Below the pieces are notes generated by a model. It had not been told where the DNA came from. It searched no databases and was given only the letters and a program-made list of their open reading frames with translations. The position numbers were made by a program, and so were the translations under genes. DNA of 64,000 nt. Source: Saccharibacillus sp. O23. Its GTDB lineage: Bacteria; Bacillota; Bacilli; Paenibacillales; Paenibacillaceae. Shown one piece after another: positions 8,030 to 15,649 of this stretch. Each line of letters opens with the position of its first letter. The first letter of the stretch is position 1. The stretch lies in contig NZ_NJDE01000015.1 in NCBI RefSeq assembly GCF_002205895.1, positions 62,001-126,000 on the forward strand, in the 5' to 3' direction.

Positions 8030-9904
8030 ATGGGAAAAGCGACGGGATTCATGGAATACGAACGCGTGACGCCGAGCGAATGCGAAGCGCGGGAACGGAT
8101 CGCGCACTGGAACGAGTTTGCAGAAAACATGGACGAAGAAAGCCTGCGCCTGCAGGCCGCGCGCTGCATGGACTGCGGCACGCCTTACTGTCACGCGGGA
8201 CGGCTGCTGTCGGGAATGGCGGCGGGCTGCCCGCTGAACAATCTGATTCCCGAATGGAACGACCTCGTTTTCCGCGGAGATTGGCGCGGCGCGCTGGATC
8301 GTCTGCATAAACGCAACAACTTCCCCGAATTCACCGGCCGGGTCTGTCCGGCCGCTTGCGAAGGTTCCTGCACCGCCGGCCTGATCGGCAGTTCGGTCAC
8401 GATCCGCTCGCTGGAGAAAGCGATCGTGGACCGCGGCTTCGCGGAAGGCTGGATCCAGCCGGAACCGCCGACGGTGCGTACCGGCAAAAAGGTCGCGATC
8501 GTCGGCTCCGGTCCTGCGGGCCTTGCCTGCGCCGCGCAGCTCAACAAAGCCGGTCACAGCGTCACCGTCTACGAACGCGCCGATCGGATCGGCGGACTGC
8601 TGACGTACGGCATTCCGAACATGAAACTGGACAAGCGCACCGTTCAGCGCCGCGTCGATCTGCTGGAAGCCGAAGGCGTCGTGTTCGTGACGAACGCCGA
8701 AGTCGGCCGCGATATTCCCGTCTGGGAAGTCCGCGCGCGCCACGACGCGATCGTGCTGGCGGGCGGCGCGACGGCCGCCCGCGATCTGAACATCGAAGGC
8801 CGGCAGCTCGGCGGTATTCGTCAGGCGATGGATTATCTGACGGCGAGCACGAAGAAAGTGCTCGCGGGGTTCGCCGACGAACGGACGGCGGTCGGCGTCG
8901 GGGCAGCCGTCTCGGGAGCGGCGGGCGAAGCGGATCAAGCTAAGATAAGAAGCGACGAGTCGCATCGCTCGCGAACAGGCCGAGACGACTTGCAGGCGGA
9001 GCGCGAACTCTCCGCCGCAGGCCGCGACGTCGTGGTCATCGGCGGCGGGGACACGGGCACGGACTGCGTGGCGACGGCGCTTCGCCAAGGCTGCCGCAGC
9101 GTCGTCCAGCTCGAGATCATGCCCGAGCCGCCTTCGCAGCGCCCGGCGAGTAACCCGTGGCCGGAATATCCGCGGGTGAAAAAGACCGATTACGGCCAGC
9201 GCGAAGCCGCAGCCGTTCAGGGGCGGGACCCGCGCCGTTACGTCACGTCCGCCAAGCGTTTCCTCAGCGAAACGGGCGAATCCGTCTGCGGCGTGCAGAC
9301 GGTCCGCGTCGACTGGCGCCTCGGACCGGACGGCCGATCGACGCCGTACGAGATTCCCGGCAGCGAGCAGGTCTTCCCCGCGCAGCTGGTGCTGCTGGCG
9401 CTCGGCTTTACCGGGCCGGAGCAGCCGCTGATCCGGCAGTTGGAGCTGGAGAGCGACGAGCGCTCCAACGTCCGGACCGGCGGGCACGGCCGGGACTGGG
9501 CGAGCCGCGGCGAAGCTGCGGCTCGCGCCCGCGAGGCTGCGGGCGGGGGCGAAGGCCTCGCGCAGCCGGCCTTCGCGGGGTTCGGCGCAGGCGCGGAATC
9601 CTGCGCCGAAGCGGGGCCGCAGGCCCGGCTCCGGACGACGCCGGCGTCCGGAGGCTCTGCCGGTGCGACATCGGCACCGGTGCAGGCGCGCCTGCCGTTC
9701 GGCGCGCCGTCCAGCCCGGCCGGCCTCGGAGGGCCGGGCAGCGGGGATCCGGCGGCGTTCTTGTACGCCGCCAGCGCCGAAGGCGTGTTCGCGGCGGGCG
9801 ATATGCGCCGCGGGCAGAGCCTCGTGGCTTGGGCCATCCGCGAAGGCCGCGAAGCCGCGCGCGAAGTGGACCGCTACCTGACGGGCGGGACGGGGCTGTA
9901 TTGA
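8030..9904 (+). CDS. GltD-like NADPH glutamate synthase small-subunit homologue with inserted low-complexity segments
   Basis: Protein of 624 residues; the family is normally about 490. It has the N-terminal Cys-rich iron-sulfur segment (CMDCGTPYCHAG, GCPLNNLIPEWNDL, CPAACEGSCT), an FAD Rossmann motif (VAIVGSGPAGLACAAQLNKAGHSV), an NADPH motif (VVVIGGGDTGTDC) and the terminal GVFAAGDMRRGQSLVAWAI. The family passes electrons from NADPH to the large subunit GltA/GltB, but no gltA lies next to it, so it may serve another partner. Two non-family inserts are visible: about 45 residues before the NADPH motif and roughly 95 Gly/Ala-rich residues (about 480-580) before the last FAD motif, encoded by extremely GC-rich DNA. 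The ATG has a GGAGG site. Confidence 0.85.
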   Translation: MGKATGFMEYERVTPSECEARERIAHWNEFAENMDEESLRLQAARCMDCGTPYCHAGRLLSGMAAGCPLNNLIPEWNDLVFRGDWRGALDRLHKRNNFPEFTGRVCPAACEGSCTAGLIGSSVTIRSLEKAIVDRGFAEGWIQPEPPTVRTGKKVAIVGSGPAGLACAAQLNKAGHSVTVYERADRIGGLLTYGIPNMKLDKRTVQRRVDLLEAEGVVFVTNAEVGRDIPVWEVRARHDAIVLAGGATAARDLNIEGRQLGGIRQAMDYLTASTKKVLAGFADERTAVGVGAAVSGAAGEADQAKIRSDESHRSRTGRDDLQAERELSAAGRDVVVIGGGDTGTDCVATALRQGCRSVVQLEIMPEPPSQRPASNPWPEYPRVKKTDYGQREAAAVQGRDPRRYVTSAKRFLSETGESVCGVQTVRVDWRLGPDGRSTPYEIPGSEQVFPAQLVLLALGFTGPEQPLIRQLELESDERSNVRTGGHGRDWASRGEAAARAREAAGGGEGLAQPAFAGFGAGAESCAEAGPQARLRTTPASGGSAGATSAPVQARLPFGAPSSPAGLGGPGSGDPAAFLYAASAEGVFAAGDMRRGQSLVAWAIREGREAAREVDRYLTGGTGLY

Positions 9905-10026
9905 CGGCTGACTGTGCCGAGCACGCAGACTGTCGCGATTGAAGAAATGGACCGAAGTCGAAGACGACTCCGCATGCACCCGTAAGTCCAGCCTCGGCTT
10001 TACCGCAAGCGGATACGAAACATCAA

Positions 10027-10079
10027 AAAAAAACGACCTCGTTTCCCGCCGTCTAGGCGCAGGAACCAAGGTCGTTTTT
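10027..10079. terminator. Bidirectional intrinsic terminator
   Basis: AAAAACGACCT / AGGTCGTTTTT stem after the GltD-like gene. The 9905-10372 gap holds this terminator and repeat locus B but no supported gene. Confidence 0.8.
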
Positions 10080-10191
10080 AAATGTCTTTCGGGCTTATGC
10101 GGCTGGATCAGCCGAGGGGCGGCTGCGGTCGACGAGCGGATCCGCATCAGCCGGACAGATCCGCAGCCATCCGTTTCTTGAAGATCCCCTT

Positions 10192-10286
10192 CTAACGGAT
10201 CGTACGGACGCTTAGCCGAGCAAAACCTGCGAAAACGCCGAAATCCGGCAGCCTTTTTGCGTCTAAGCGTCATCTCGTTCCGTTAG
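10192..10286. repeat. Dispersed intergenic repeat, locus B (forward-inverted)
   Basis: Forward unit 10192-10215 (CTAACGGATCGTAC ... GACGCTTAG) and inverted unit 10263-10286 (CTAAGCGTC ... GTTCCGTTAG), 71 nt start to start, with a 47-nt core. It has the same architecture as the last forward and inverted units of loci A and C. Confidence 0.85.
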
Positions 10287-10372
10287 AGCAGGCTATGCTC
10301 ACGAAGGATGAAGGATCCAGAAGAGCCGTTCCGCCGAGACGGAGCTGCCCTGCCGGATCCGACAGAACGCAT

Positions 10373-13156
10373 TTACACCCGTTTGAACTCCACCGCGCCC
10401 AGTTGCAGGCCCGGTTTCGTGAATTCGACGTCGAGCTTGTACGTGCCCAGCTCCAGTTCGATCGTCACGAGACGCTGTTTCAGCCAGCGGCCCTGCGTTC
10501 CGTTCATCTGAACGGTCGTCAGGATTTGGCCGTTCAGCAGCAGATTGCACGCGCTTTGCGCGAGTTCCGCTTCCGGCGACATCACGTTGACGGCAACGCG
10601 GTACACGCCCGGCTGCTCCACTTTGAAGTAAACCGGCGAATCGACGGACGGCTGCACTTCGCCTTCCGCGGACAGCGCTTGGGCGCTATCCAGTTGGATC
10701 ACGTCTTGAGCGGCGAATTTCTCGACCGTCTCTTCGCCGCGTTCTCTGGAGAAGACCGGCGCGTTCATGATGAACTTGCAGATGTTCTTCGCGCTGCGCT
10801 GCAATTCGCCGCGAGTCACGGTGCCGTTCTCGAGCGATTCCATCGTGTTGTCGCCCCAGATATTCGTTTCCGCGCCGTAGTTCATGACGACCATGTACAG
10901 ATCGTTTTGCGCGCGGACCATGAAGTTCGTGTTCTGACGGCTCGCTTCTCCGCCGTTCGCCGAATCGTTCATGATCGCCCACCAGTCGGTCATGACGATG
11001 CCGTCGAAGCCCCACTCGCCGCGCAGAATCGTCGTGTTGAGGTCGTAGTTCGAAGCTGCCCAATGGCCGTTGATCGGGTTGTACGACGTCATGATGCAGT
11101 TCGCGCCGCCTTCGCGTACCGCGATCTCGAAGCCTTTCAAGTAGATCTCGCGCAGCGCGCGTTCGGACACGACCGCGTTAACTTTGCTGCGATACTGCTC
11201 TTGGTTGTTGCACGCGAAGTGCTTCAGGGTGGCGTTGGAACCGCCTTTCATGATGCCGCGCACGCAGGCTGCCGCGAATTCGCCGGATACGATCGGATCT
11301 TCGGAGAAATACTCGAAGTTGCGGCCGTTCAGCGGGCTGCGGCGAATGTTCAGGCCCGGTCCGAGCAGCGCGTCCACGTTGTTCAGCAGCAGCTCTTGAC
11401 CTTCCAGCACGTACAGTTCTTCGACCAGTTCTTTGTCCCATGTCGCCGCAAGCAGCGTGCCGATCGAGACCTGCGTCGCTTGGCCGCCGCTGTCCATCCG
11501 GATGCCCGAAGGGCCGTCCGCCGTGCAGGCAACCGGAATGCCGTAGCCGAGCAGCGCATCGCTGACGCCGCCGAAAGCGGAAGCCGTACCCGAAGTGACG
11601 AGCGGGCTGCTCATGCCTTCGCCGCGAACGAGCGTCGCCAGTTCTTCGTTGCTGAGCTGCGCCACGAATTCGTCCATCGAAGCTTTGCCCGCTTTCACGT
11701 CCTGAAGCTTGATGCCTTTGTCTCCGCTCTCCGCAAGCGTCTGCGGCAGGCGGTCTTGGATGCGCTGCGCCATATCGACTTTGCGGGTCGGCACGTTTTC
11801 GCTTTCCAACTCGTAAGTTCCGTCCGCTTTGCGCGCGCCCGGTTTGATGCGGAAGAATTCTTCGACCGGAGCCATCGCTTCTTCGAGCTGCTCGACCACG
11901 CGAAGCTCGTTGACGATGTAGCCGTCCGCTCCGCCCACCTGCACGACTTCGAGCTGCTTGACGCTCGAGCCGACATGCAGCAAGTACGTGCCTTCTTCGA
12001 GCACGTAAGCGTGAGCATGACCCGTCGCGCCGGAATCGTCGTACGAAGCCAATTTCGAAGTCGGGAAGCTCAGCACGAGACGCTGCGATTCGCCCGGTTT
12101 GAGCGAGTTCGTTTTGCCGAACGTCACCAGCTTCAGAGCGGGTTGGCCGAGACGACCTTGCGGGGCTTCGACGTACAACTGCGCGACGTCTTTGCCTTCG
12201 TACGTGTCGCCCGTGTTCGTCACGGTTACGCCGACTTCGATCCATTCTTCGCCGTCTTTTTGAACGATCGTCGCCGCTTCCGGTGCTTGGCTGAAAGTCG
12301 TGTACGACAATCCGAAACCGAATTCGTATTGGACTTTCTCCGGGTGAAACGTTTCGAAGTACCGGTATCCGACATAAATGTCTTCTTCGTAAGCGCTTCT
12401 GAACTCGTTGCCGTAGTTGCCGGTCGACGGATAGTCGTTGATCGAATACGCGATGGTATCGGTCAGCTTGCCGCTCGGCGTCACTTCGCCGGACAGCACG
12501 TCCGCGATCGCGTTGCCGCCTTCCATCCCGCCGTGCCACGCATAGATGACCGCGGCGATCGGATGTTTGTGCGAAGCTTCTTTGACCCAGCTCATGTCCA
12601 CGATGTTCGAGACGTTCAAGACGACGATCGTCTGCTCGAAATGGTTCGTGACCTGCGTCAGCATGTCCAGCTCTTCCGGCGTCAAACGGTAGCTGCCCGG
12701 CGCGTCGGCGTTGTCTTGGTCTTCGCCGGCCGTACGCCCGATCACCACGATCGCTTTGGACGATGCGGCGCGCGCGCTCGCGACGAGTTCGTCGGTCAGC
12801 GGCATTTCTTTCTGATGCCACGGTTCCGCGGCCCATCCGCCTCCGCCGTTGTCGAACGGATTCTCTTCGATCCATTTCGTATAGACCGCAGCCAGTTCTT
12901 CGTTGACGGTCAGCGACGATTTGCCGCGCAGTCCGTCCAGCAGGTTCGTCGTATGCGAGACGTGCACGCTGCCACCCGATCCCGTGCCGCTGCGGTAATA
13001 GTTAAGCTGCACGCGTCCGAAAATCGCAACGTTTTCGCCTTCGCGAATCGGCAGCGCCTGTTGTTCGTTCTGAATCAGTACCGCGCCCTGTGCGGCGACT
13101 TTGCGGCTGAACTCCGCAAATCCTTTCAATGGGCCTCCAACGTTCGTTTGGCTCAA
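10373..13156 (-). CDS. GH3 beta-glycosidase with permuted domain order
   Basis: About 927 residues. The protein starts with what is normally the second GH3 domain (AAQGAVLIQNEQQALPI, VAIFGR) and a fibronectin-III-like part (VTNTGDTYEGKDVAQLYVEAP). The catalytic barrel follows (LRGEWGFDGIVMTDWW, nucleophile Asp near residue 721; LKHFACNNQEQYR), then a C-terminal beta domain. This swapped order is known from Ruminococcus/Butyrivibrio-type GH3 beta-glucosidases. It has no signal peptide, so a cytoplasmic role on oligosaccharides is likely. The start is a TTG at 13156 preceded by GGGAGG at good spacing. The frame is open to 13288, but no in-frame upstream start has such a site. The substrate (beta-glucoside or beta-xyloside) cannot be told from sequence alone. 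Confidence 0.88.
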   Translation of the reverse strand: MSQTNVGGPLKGFAEFSRKVAAQGAVLIQNEQQALPIREGENVAIFGRVQLNYYRSGTGSGGSVHVSHTTNLLDGLRGKSSLTVNEELAAVYTKWIEENPFDNGGGGWAAEPWHQKEMPLTDELVASARAASSKAIVVIGRTAGEDQDNADAPGSYRLTPEELDMLTQVTNHFEQTIVVLNVSNIVDMSWVKEASHKHPIAAVIYAWHGGMEGGNAIADVLSGEVTPSGKLTDTIAYSINDYPSTGNYGNEFRSAYEEDIYVGYRYFETFHPEKVQYEFGFGLSYTTFSQAPEAATIVQKDGEEWIEVGVTVTNTGDTYEGKDVAQLYVEAPQGRLGQPALKLVTFGKTNSLKPGESQRLVLSFPTSKLASYDDSGATGHAHAYVLEEGTYLLHVGSSVKQLEVVQVGGADGYIVNELRVVEQLEEAMAPVEEFFRIKPGARKADGTYELESENVPTRKVDMAQRIQDRLPQTLAESGDKGIKLQDVKAGKASMDEFVAQLSNEELATLVRGEGMSSPLVTSGTASAFGGVSDALLGYGIPVACTADGPSGIRMDSGGQATQVSIGTLLAATWDKELVEELYVLEGQELLLNNVDALLGPGLNIRRSPLNGRNFEYFSEDPIVSGEFAAACVRGIMKGGSNATLKHFACNNQEQYRSKVNAVVSERALREIYLKGFEIAVREGGANCIMTSYNPINGHWAASNYDLNTTILRGEWGFDGIVMTDWWAIMNDSANGGEASRQNTNFMVRAQNDLYMVVMNYGAETNIWGDNTMESLENGTVTRGELQRSAKNICKFIMNAPVFSRERGEETVEKFAAQDVIQLDSAQALSAEGEVQPSVDSPVYFKVEQPGVYRVAVNVMSPEAELAQSACNLLLNGQILTTVQMNGTQGRWLKQRLVTIELELGTYKLDVEFTKPGLQLGAVEFKRV

Positions 13157-13297
13157 TTGTGTTCCCTCCCGATTCTGTATATGGGGTGTGTCCCCTGCGC
13201 GCATGCTGCTTTTCGTCGACCGGTCTCGAGCAAAATTGACCGCGCTTTCCGAAAACCGTTTCGTAAACGTCGAGAAAACGCCGCGCATCTTTCTCCA

Positions 13298-13326
13298 CTA
13301 TAAAGAATGTCGGGGGAAGAAGTAAA
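13298..13326 (-). promoter_or_regulatory. Possible sigma-A promoter for the GH3 gene
   Basis: On the minus strand TTTACT, a 17-nt spacer, then TATAGT. It leaves a leader of about 135 nt before the TTG start. Confidence 0.4.
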
Positions 13327-13341
13327 GCTTTACGTGGAAAG

Positions 13342-13379
13342 AAGCGGCGAAGATAGTCCGAAGACGGTCTTCGCCGCTT
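13342..13379 (-). terminator. Hairpin after the sigma/DUF4179 operon
   Basis: Perfect 12-bp stem AAGCGGCGAAGA / TCTTCGCCGCTT with a weak T tail on the minus strand, directly after the DUF4179 stop. Confidence 0.6.
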
Positions 13380-13385
13380 GGTCTT

Positions 13386-14417
13386 TCACGGTTCGATCGG
13401 AATCGCTTCCCCCAGCTCTTTGTCTTGCGACCCGTCGTAAGGAATCAGGAAATACTTTTCCGCTTCGAGATCGATCTTAGGGAAACGGGAGTACGAATAC
13501 GAGTCCATGCCTCCCGCAAAAGCGGACTGATCGAACTCTTTGCCGCTTGCCGACACCAACCGGAAACCGTAAAACGTATATTTTCTGCCCGGTTCGGCCT
13601 CTTTCGTCATTTTCATAAAGACTCGGGTAGACAAAGGGCTGACGACCACTTTTTCGATCAGGATCTGCTGTCCGTTAGTCAACAAGACCTTGCGACCCAT
13701 ACGGACGGTCTTCGTATCCGCGAGGATCGCAGCGCGCGAGCTTTCGACCTCGAACTTCCAGGGCTTCGTCACGTTCGTAGGCACCGACAGAAAACCTTTC
13801 GGGTAGAAACCGCTGTATTCCAAAGAAACATGCAGCGTCTCGCCCGGGGGAAGCTCGCTTAACGAAGCGTCTTCGTAGAGCGTATACGTTCCGTCCTGCT
13901 CTTTTTCGCTGCCATAGCTTCCTCCGCCCATCGATACGTTCTCGCCGTTAATCAATACTTTCGCTGTCATCTGGAGACCTTCGCCAACCTCGATGCCTTC
14001 CGCCGGTTTAAATTTCAAGGCTATTAACAGTTGATCCGTATCCACGATCACCTCTTTCAACGTCAGACTCCCGAATTCGTTGATCGCGGTTTGTTCTTCC
14101 TGCGTCTTGTACGCGGAATAATCGGCATTCGGGCCGTCGCCCGCGAAACGCTCGATCAGCCCCGCCACGAACGGCAGCCGCGCCAGCGCTTCTTGACCGG
14201 AAGGCAGCGTCGCTCCGATCGCCAGCAGCAAGGCGACCGCGGACGGGATCAGCCATTTGGCTCGGCGGCGCGCCCGGGACGGACGGCTCGATCCCGACGA
14301 AAGCAGCTTGGTTCGCACGCGCTTCTCCCAATCTTCGCGCTCCTTCTCAGGCAGCGGCCCTTCTTCGTACGTCGACGTCTCGGTATTCAGATCGTTCAAT
14401 TCGTCGTAGATGTTCAT
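13386..14417 (-). CDS. DUF4179 membrane protein, probable anti-sigma factor
   Basis: 343 residues with a cytoplasmic N-terminal part (about 1-65, acidic then basic), one membrane helix near 67-85 (WLIPSAVALLLAIGATLP), and a large outer domain matching the DUF4179 pattern (INEFGSLTLKEVIVDTDQLLIALKF, NGQQILIEKVVVSPLSTRVFM). Its start overlaps the stop of the sigma-factor gene by 4 nt, so translation is coupled. In this arrangement DUF4179 proteins are thought to hold the sigma factor at the membrane until an envelope signal arrives. The signal is unknown here. Confidence 0.8.
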   Translation of the reverse strand: MNIYDELNDLNTETSTYEEGPLPEKEREDWEKRVRTKLLSSGSSRPSRARRRAKWLIPSAVALLLAIGATLPSGQEALARLPFVAGLIERFAGDGPNADYSAYKTQEEQTAINEFGSLTLKEVIVDTDQLLIALKFKPAEGIEVGEGLQMTAKVLINGENVSMGGGSYGSEKEQDGTYTLYEDASLSELPPGETLHVSLEYSGFYPKGFLSVPTNVTKPWKFEVESSRAAILADTKTVRMGRKVLLTNGQQILIEKVVVSPLSTRVFMKMTKEAEPGRKYTFYGFRLVSASGKEFDQSAFAGGMDSYSYSRFPKIDLEAEKYFLIPYDGSQDKELGEAIPIEP

Positions 14418-14980
14418 TCCCCGTGCACCTCTTTCCGCGCCGTCCAGATCTTCTTCAATTTCCGTCTGCCGCGCGAAAGTTTATTGTGAACCCACGATTC
14501 CCGGACCCGTCTCTCTTCCGCGAGCTCCCGAACCGGAACGCCTTCCAGATAATGCTGCTCGAACAGCCTGCGCTCGGATTCGGGCAGACGCGCCAACACC
14601 TCGTCCGCTTCGATTCCGCGCGGCGCGAAGCCGGTTTCGCTGCTTGGCAGCCGCTCCGCATCCAACGCTTCGGACGAACGACGTTCCCGTTCTTTCATCG
14701 CCCGGCGCGCGTAATCGATCGCCCGGTACTTCGCGACGGCCGCGCACCACTGTCTGAACGTATTGCGTTTAGCATCGAACGATTCGATATGATCCCAGAT
14801 CGCCAGCAGCACGTCGTCCAGACACTCTTCGCGATCCTGCGGGCTGCCGGGCAGATAGCGATTCACGATCACCGCGAGTAATCCGCCGTGCAGGTCGATC
14901 AGCTCGCGCAGCGCCCGTTCGTCTTTTTTCCGCAGCCGCCTGACGATTGCGCGCTCGCGTTTTTCTTGTTCGTTTTCCAC
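14414..14980 (-). CDS. ECF RNA polymerase sigma factor
   Basis: 188 residues. Sigma region 2 is visible at about 20-90 (LLAVIVNRYL, REECLDDVLLAIWDHIESFDAKRNTFRQWCAAVAKYRAIDYARR) and region 4 at about 125-180 (LPESERRLFEQHYLEGVPVRELAEERRVRESWVHNKLSRGRRKLKKIW). The start is a GTG at 14980 with AGGAGGG upstream. It is the first gene of a two-gene operon with the DUF4179 protein. The family redirects RNA polymerase to envelope or stress promoters, and autoregulation is usual. The 14981-15134 upstream region shows an imperfect TGTCGGTACTGACA palindrome that I cannot assign. Confidence 0.88.
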   Translation of the reverse strand: MENEQEKRERAIVRRLRKKDERALRELIDLHGGLLAVIVNRYLPGSPQDREECLDDVLLAIWDHIESFDAKRNTFRQWCAAVAKYRAIDYARRAMKERERRSSEALDAERLPSSETGFAPRGIEADEVLARLPESERRLFEQHYLEGVPVRELAEERRVRESWVHNKLSRGRRKLKKIWTARKEVHGE

Positions 14981-15134
14981 CCGATCCCTCCTTCCGATCC
15001 CTTTGTCAGTACCGACAGTATATAGTACGAAATCCGAATGGCGATTCTATCAAGGCAGCGGAAACTTTTCGCTGGCTCAAATCGTCTGTAATCCTGAAGC
15101 TTGATCTGAAATCATACTCATTAGGAGGCCGATC

Positions 15135-15176
15135 ATGTCCTTGTTTAAGCTAGAAGCGATCACACCCTGCCCGTAG
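15135..15176 (+). CDS. Putative 13-residue leader peptide
   Basis: Perfect AGGAGG at 15123-15128 followed after 6 nt by ATG and the frame MSLFKLEAITPCP, stop TAG. Codons 8-11 form the 5' strand of the long hairpin described next, and the frame ends inside it. A strong ribosome site on a tiny frame ahead of a hairpin that holds the next gene's ribosome site is the classic layout of translational attenuation. No other function can be read. Too short for homology from sequence alone. Confidence 0.5.
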   Translation: MSLFKLEAITPCP

Positions 15177-15236
15177 CGGCCGAGTTCTCTTCCGGGGCCG
15201 CTGCGGGCGGGGTCTCATAACCGGGAGTGTGATCGC
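15156..15236 (+). ncRNA. Structured leader RNA (three-way junction-like hairpin)
   Basis: Outer helix: GCGATCACAC (15156-15165) pairs perfectly with GTGTGATCGC (15227-15236). Inner helix: 15166-15181 pairs with 15196-15211 over 16 positions, including two G-T pairs, closing a 14-nt loop. Between them on the 3' side, 15212-15226 is a 15-nt stretch that can form a small TCTC/GGGA stem. It contains GGGAG (15223-15227), the only plausible ribosome site for the GTG at 15239. Opening of the outer helix by a ribosome on the leader peptide would free that site. This is inference from pairing only. Confidence 0.6.
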
Positions 15237-15238
15237 AA

Positions 15239-15484
15239 GTGAAACCAAGCCGCAAAAACCGTCCCCTGGCGTACTACCGCCACCATCGTATTCGAGCCAT
15301 TCGGCGCAAACAGTCTATTCTCGAATTTCGTGGCTGGTGCGTCAAAGATAATCAGTACAGCCGCCTGTCCAAAGGAAAGGTGCATTGTTCCTGTAAGTAT
15401 TGCAGCGAAAAAACGCGTAATATCGGCTATCCTCATTCGCAGCGGGTAAAGCTTGCGGCTTTGTCGGAACCGTTCCAAGACTAG
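15239..15484 (+). CDS. Small basic Cys-rich (CxCxxC) protein
   Basis: 81 residues, very basic N-terminus (MKPSRKNRPLAYYRHHRIRAIRRK) and the motif SKGKVHCSCKYCSEKTRN at about 45-62. Small proteins with KGK(V/I)HCSCxxC occur widely in Firmicutes and cyanobacteria, as I recall, without a firm function. The Cys triad plus basic tail suggests a zinc-binding, RNA- or DNA-binding protein. The start is GTG directly after the structured leader, with GGGAG 11 nt upstream. The gene has its own terminator and does not belong to a larger operon. Confidence 0.7.
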   Translation: MKPSRKNRPLAYYRHHRIRAIRRKQSILEFRGWCVKDNQYSRLSKGKVHCSCKYCSEKTRNIGYPHSQRVKLAALSEPFQD

Positions 15485-15550
15485 CCGCAGAAGTCCCTCT
15501 GAACAAGGCGAACCCTTCTGCTTAAAGCCTCAGATCTTCTCCAACAATTA

Positions 15551-15603
15551 AAAAGAAAGAGCCGCCGCTCCGCAAACTACGCGGGCGATCGGCTCTTCTT
15601 TTT
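15551..15603. terminator. Bidirectional intrinsic terminator
   Basis: AAAGAGCCG-type arm and CGGCTCTTCTTTTT arm around a loop. It separates the small Cys-rich gene from the converging isoprenoid-synthase-like gene. Confidence 0.8.
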
Positions 15604-15649
15604 CTGTACTTCTTTTTCTACACTAAACTGCTTCGGCCGACTCTTCGCC

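Noticed and set aside
9939-10181. 80-codon frame in the GltD-GH3 gap
   Set aside because: It spans a strong terminator and has no ribosome site.
7868-10273. 801-codon open frame on the minus strand
   Set aside because: Antisense to the GltD-like gene; Arg/Ala-rich without motifs, the usual shadow in GC-rich coding DNA.
10295-13303. 1002-codon open frame on the plus strand
   Set aside because: Exact antisense of the GH3 gene; His/Arg-rich composition and no ribosome site or domain.
15156-15236. Possible tRNA, because of a CTCATAACC stretch
   Set aside because: No T arm, no D arm and a 10-bp outer helix; it does not fold as a tRNA.
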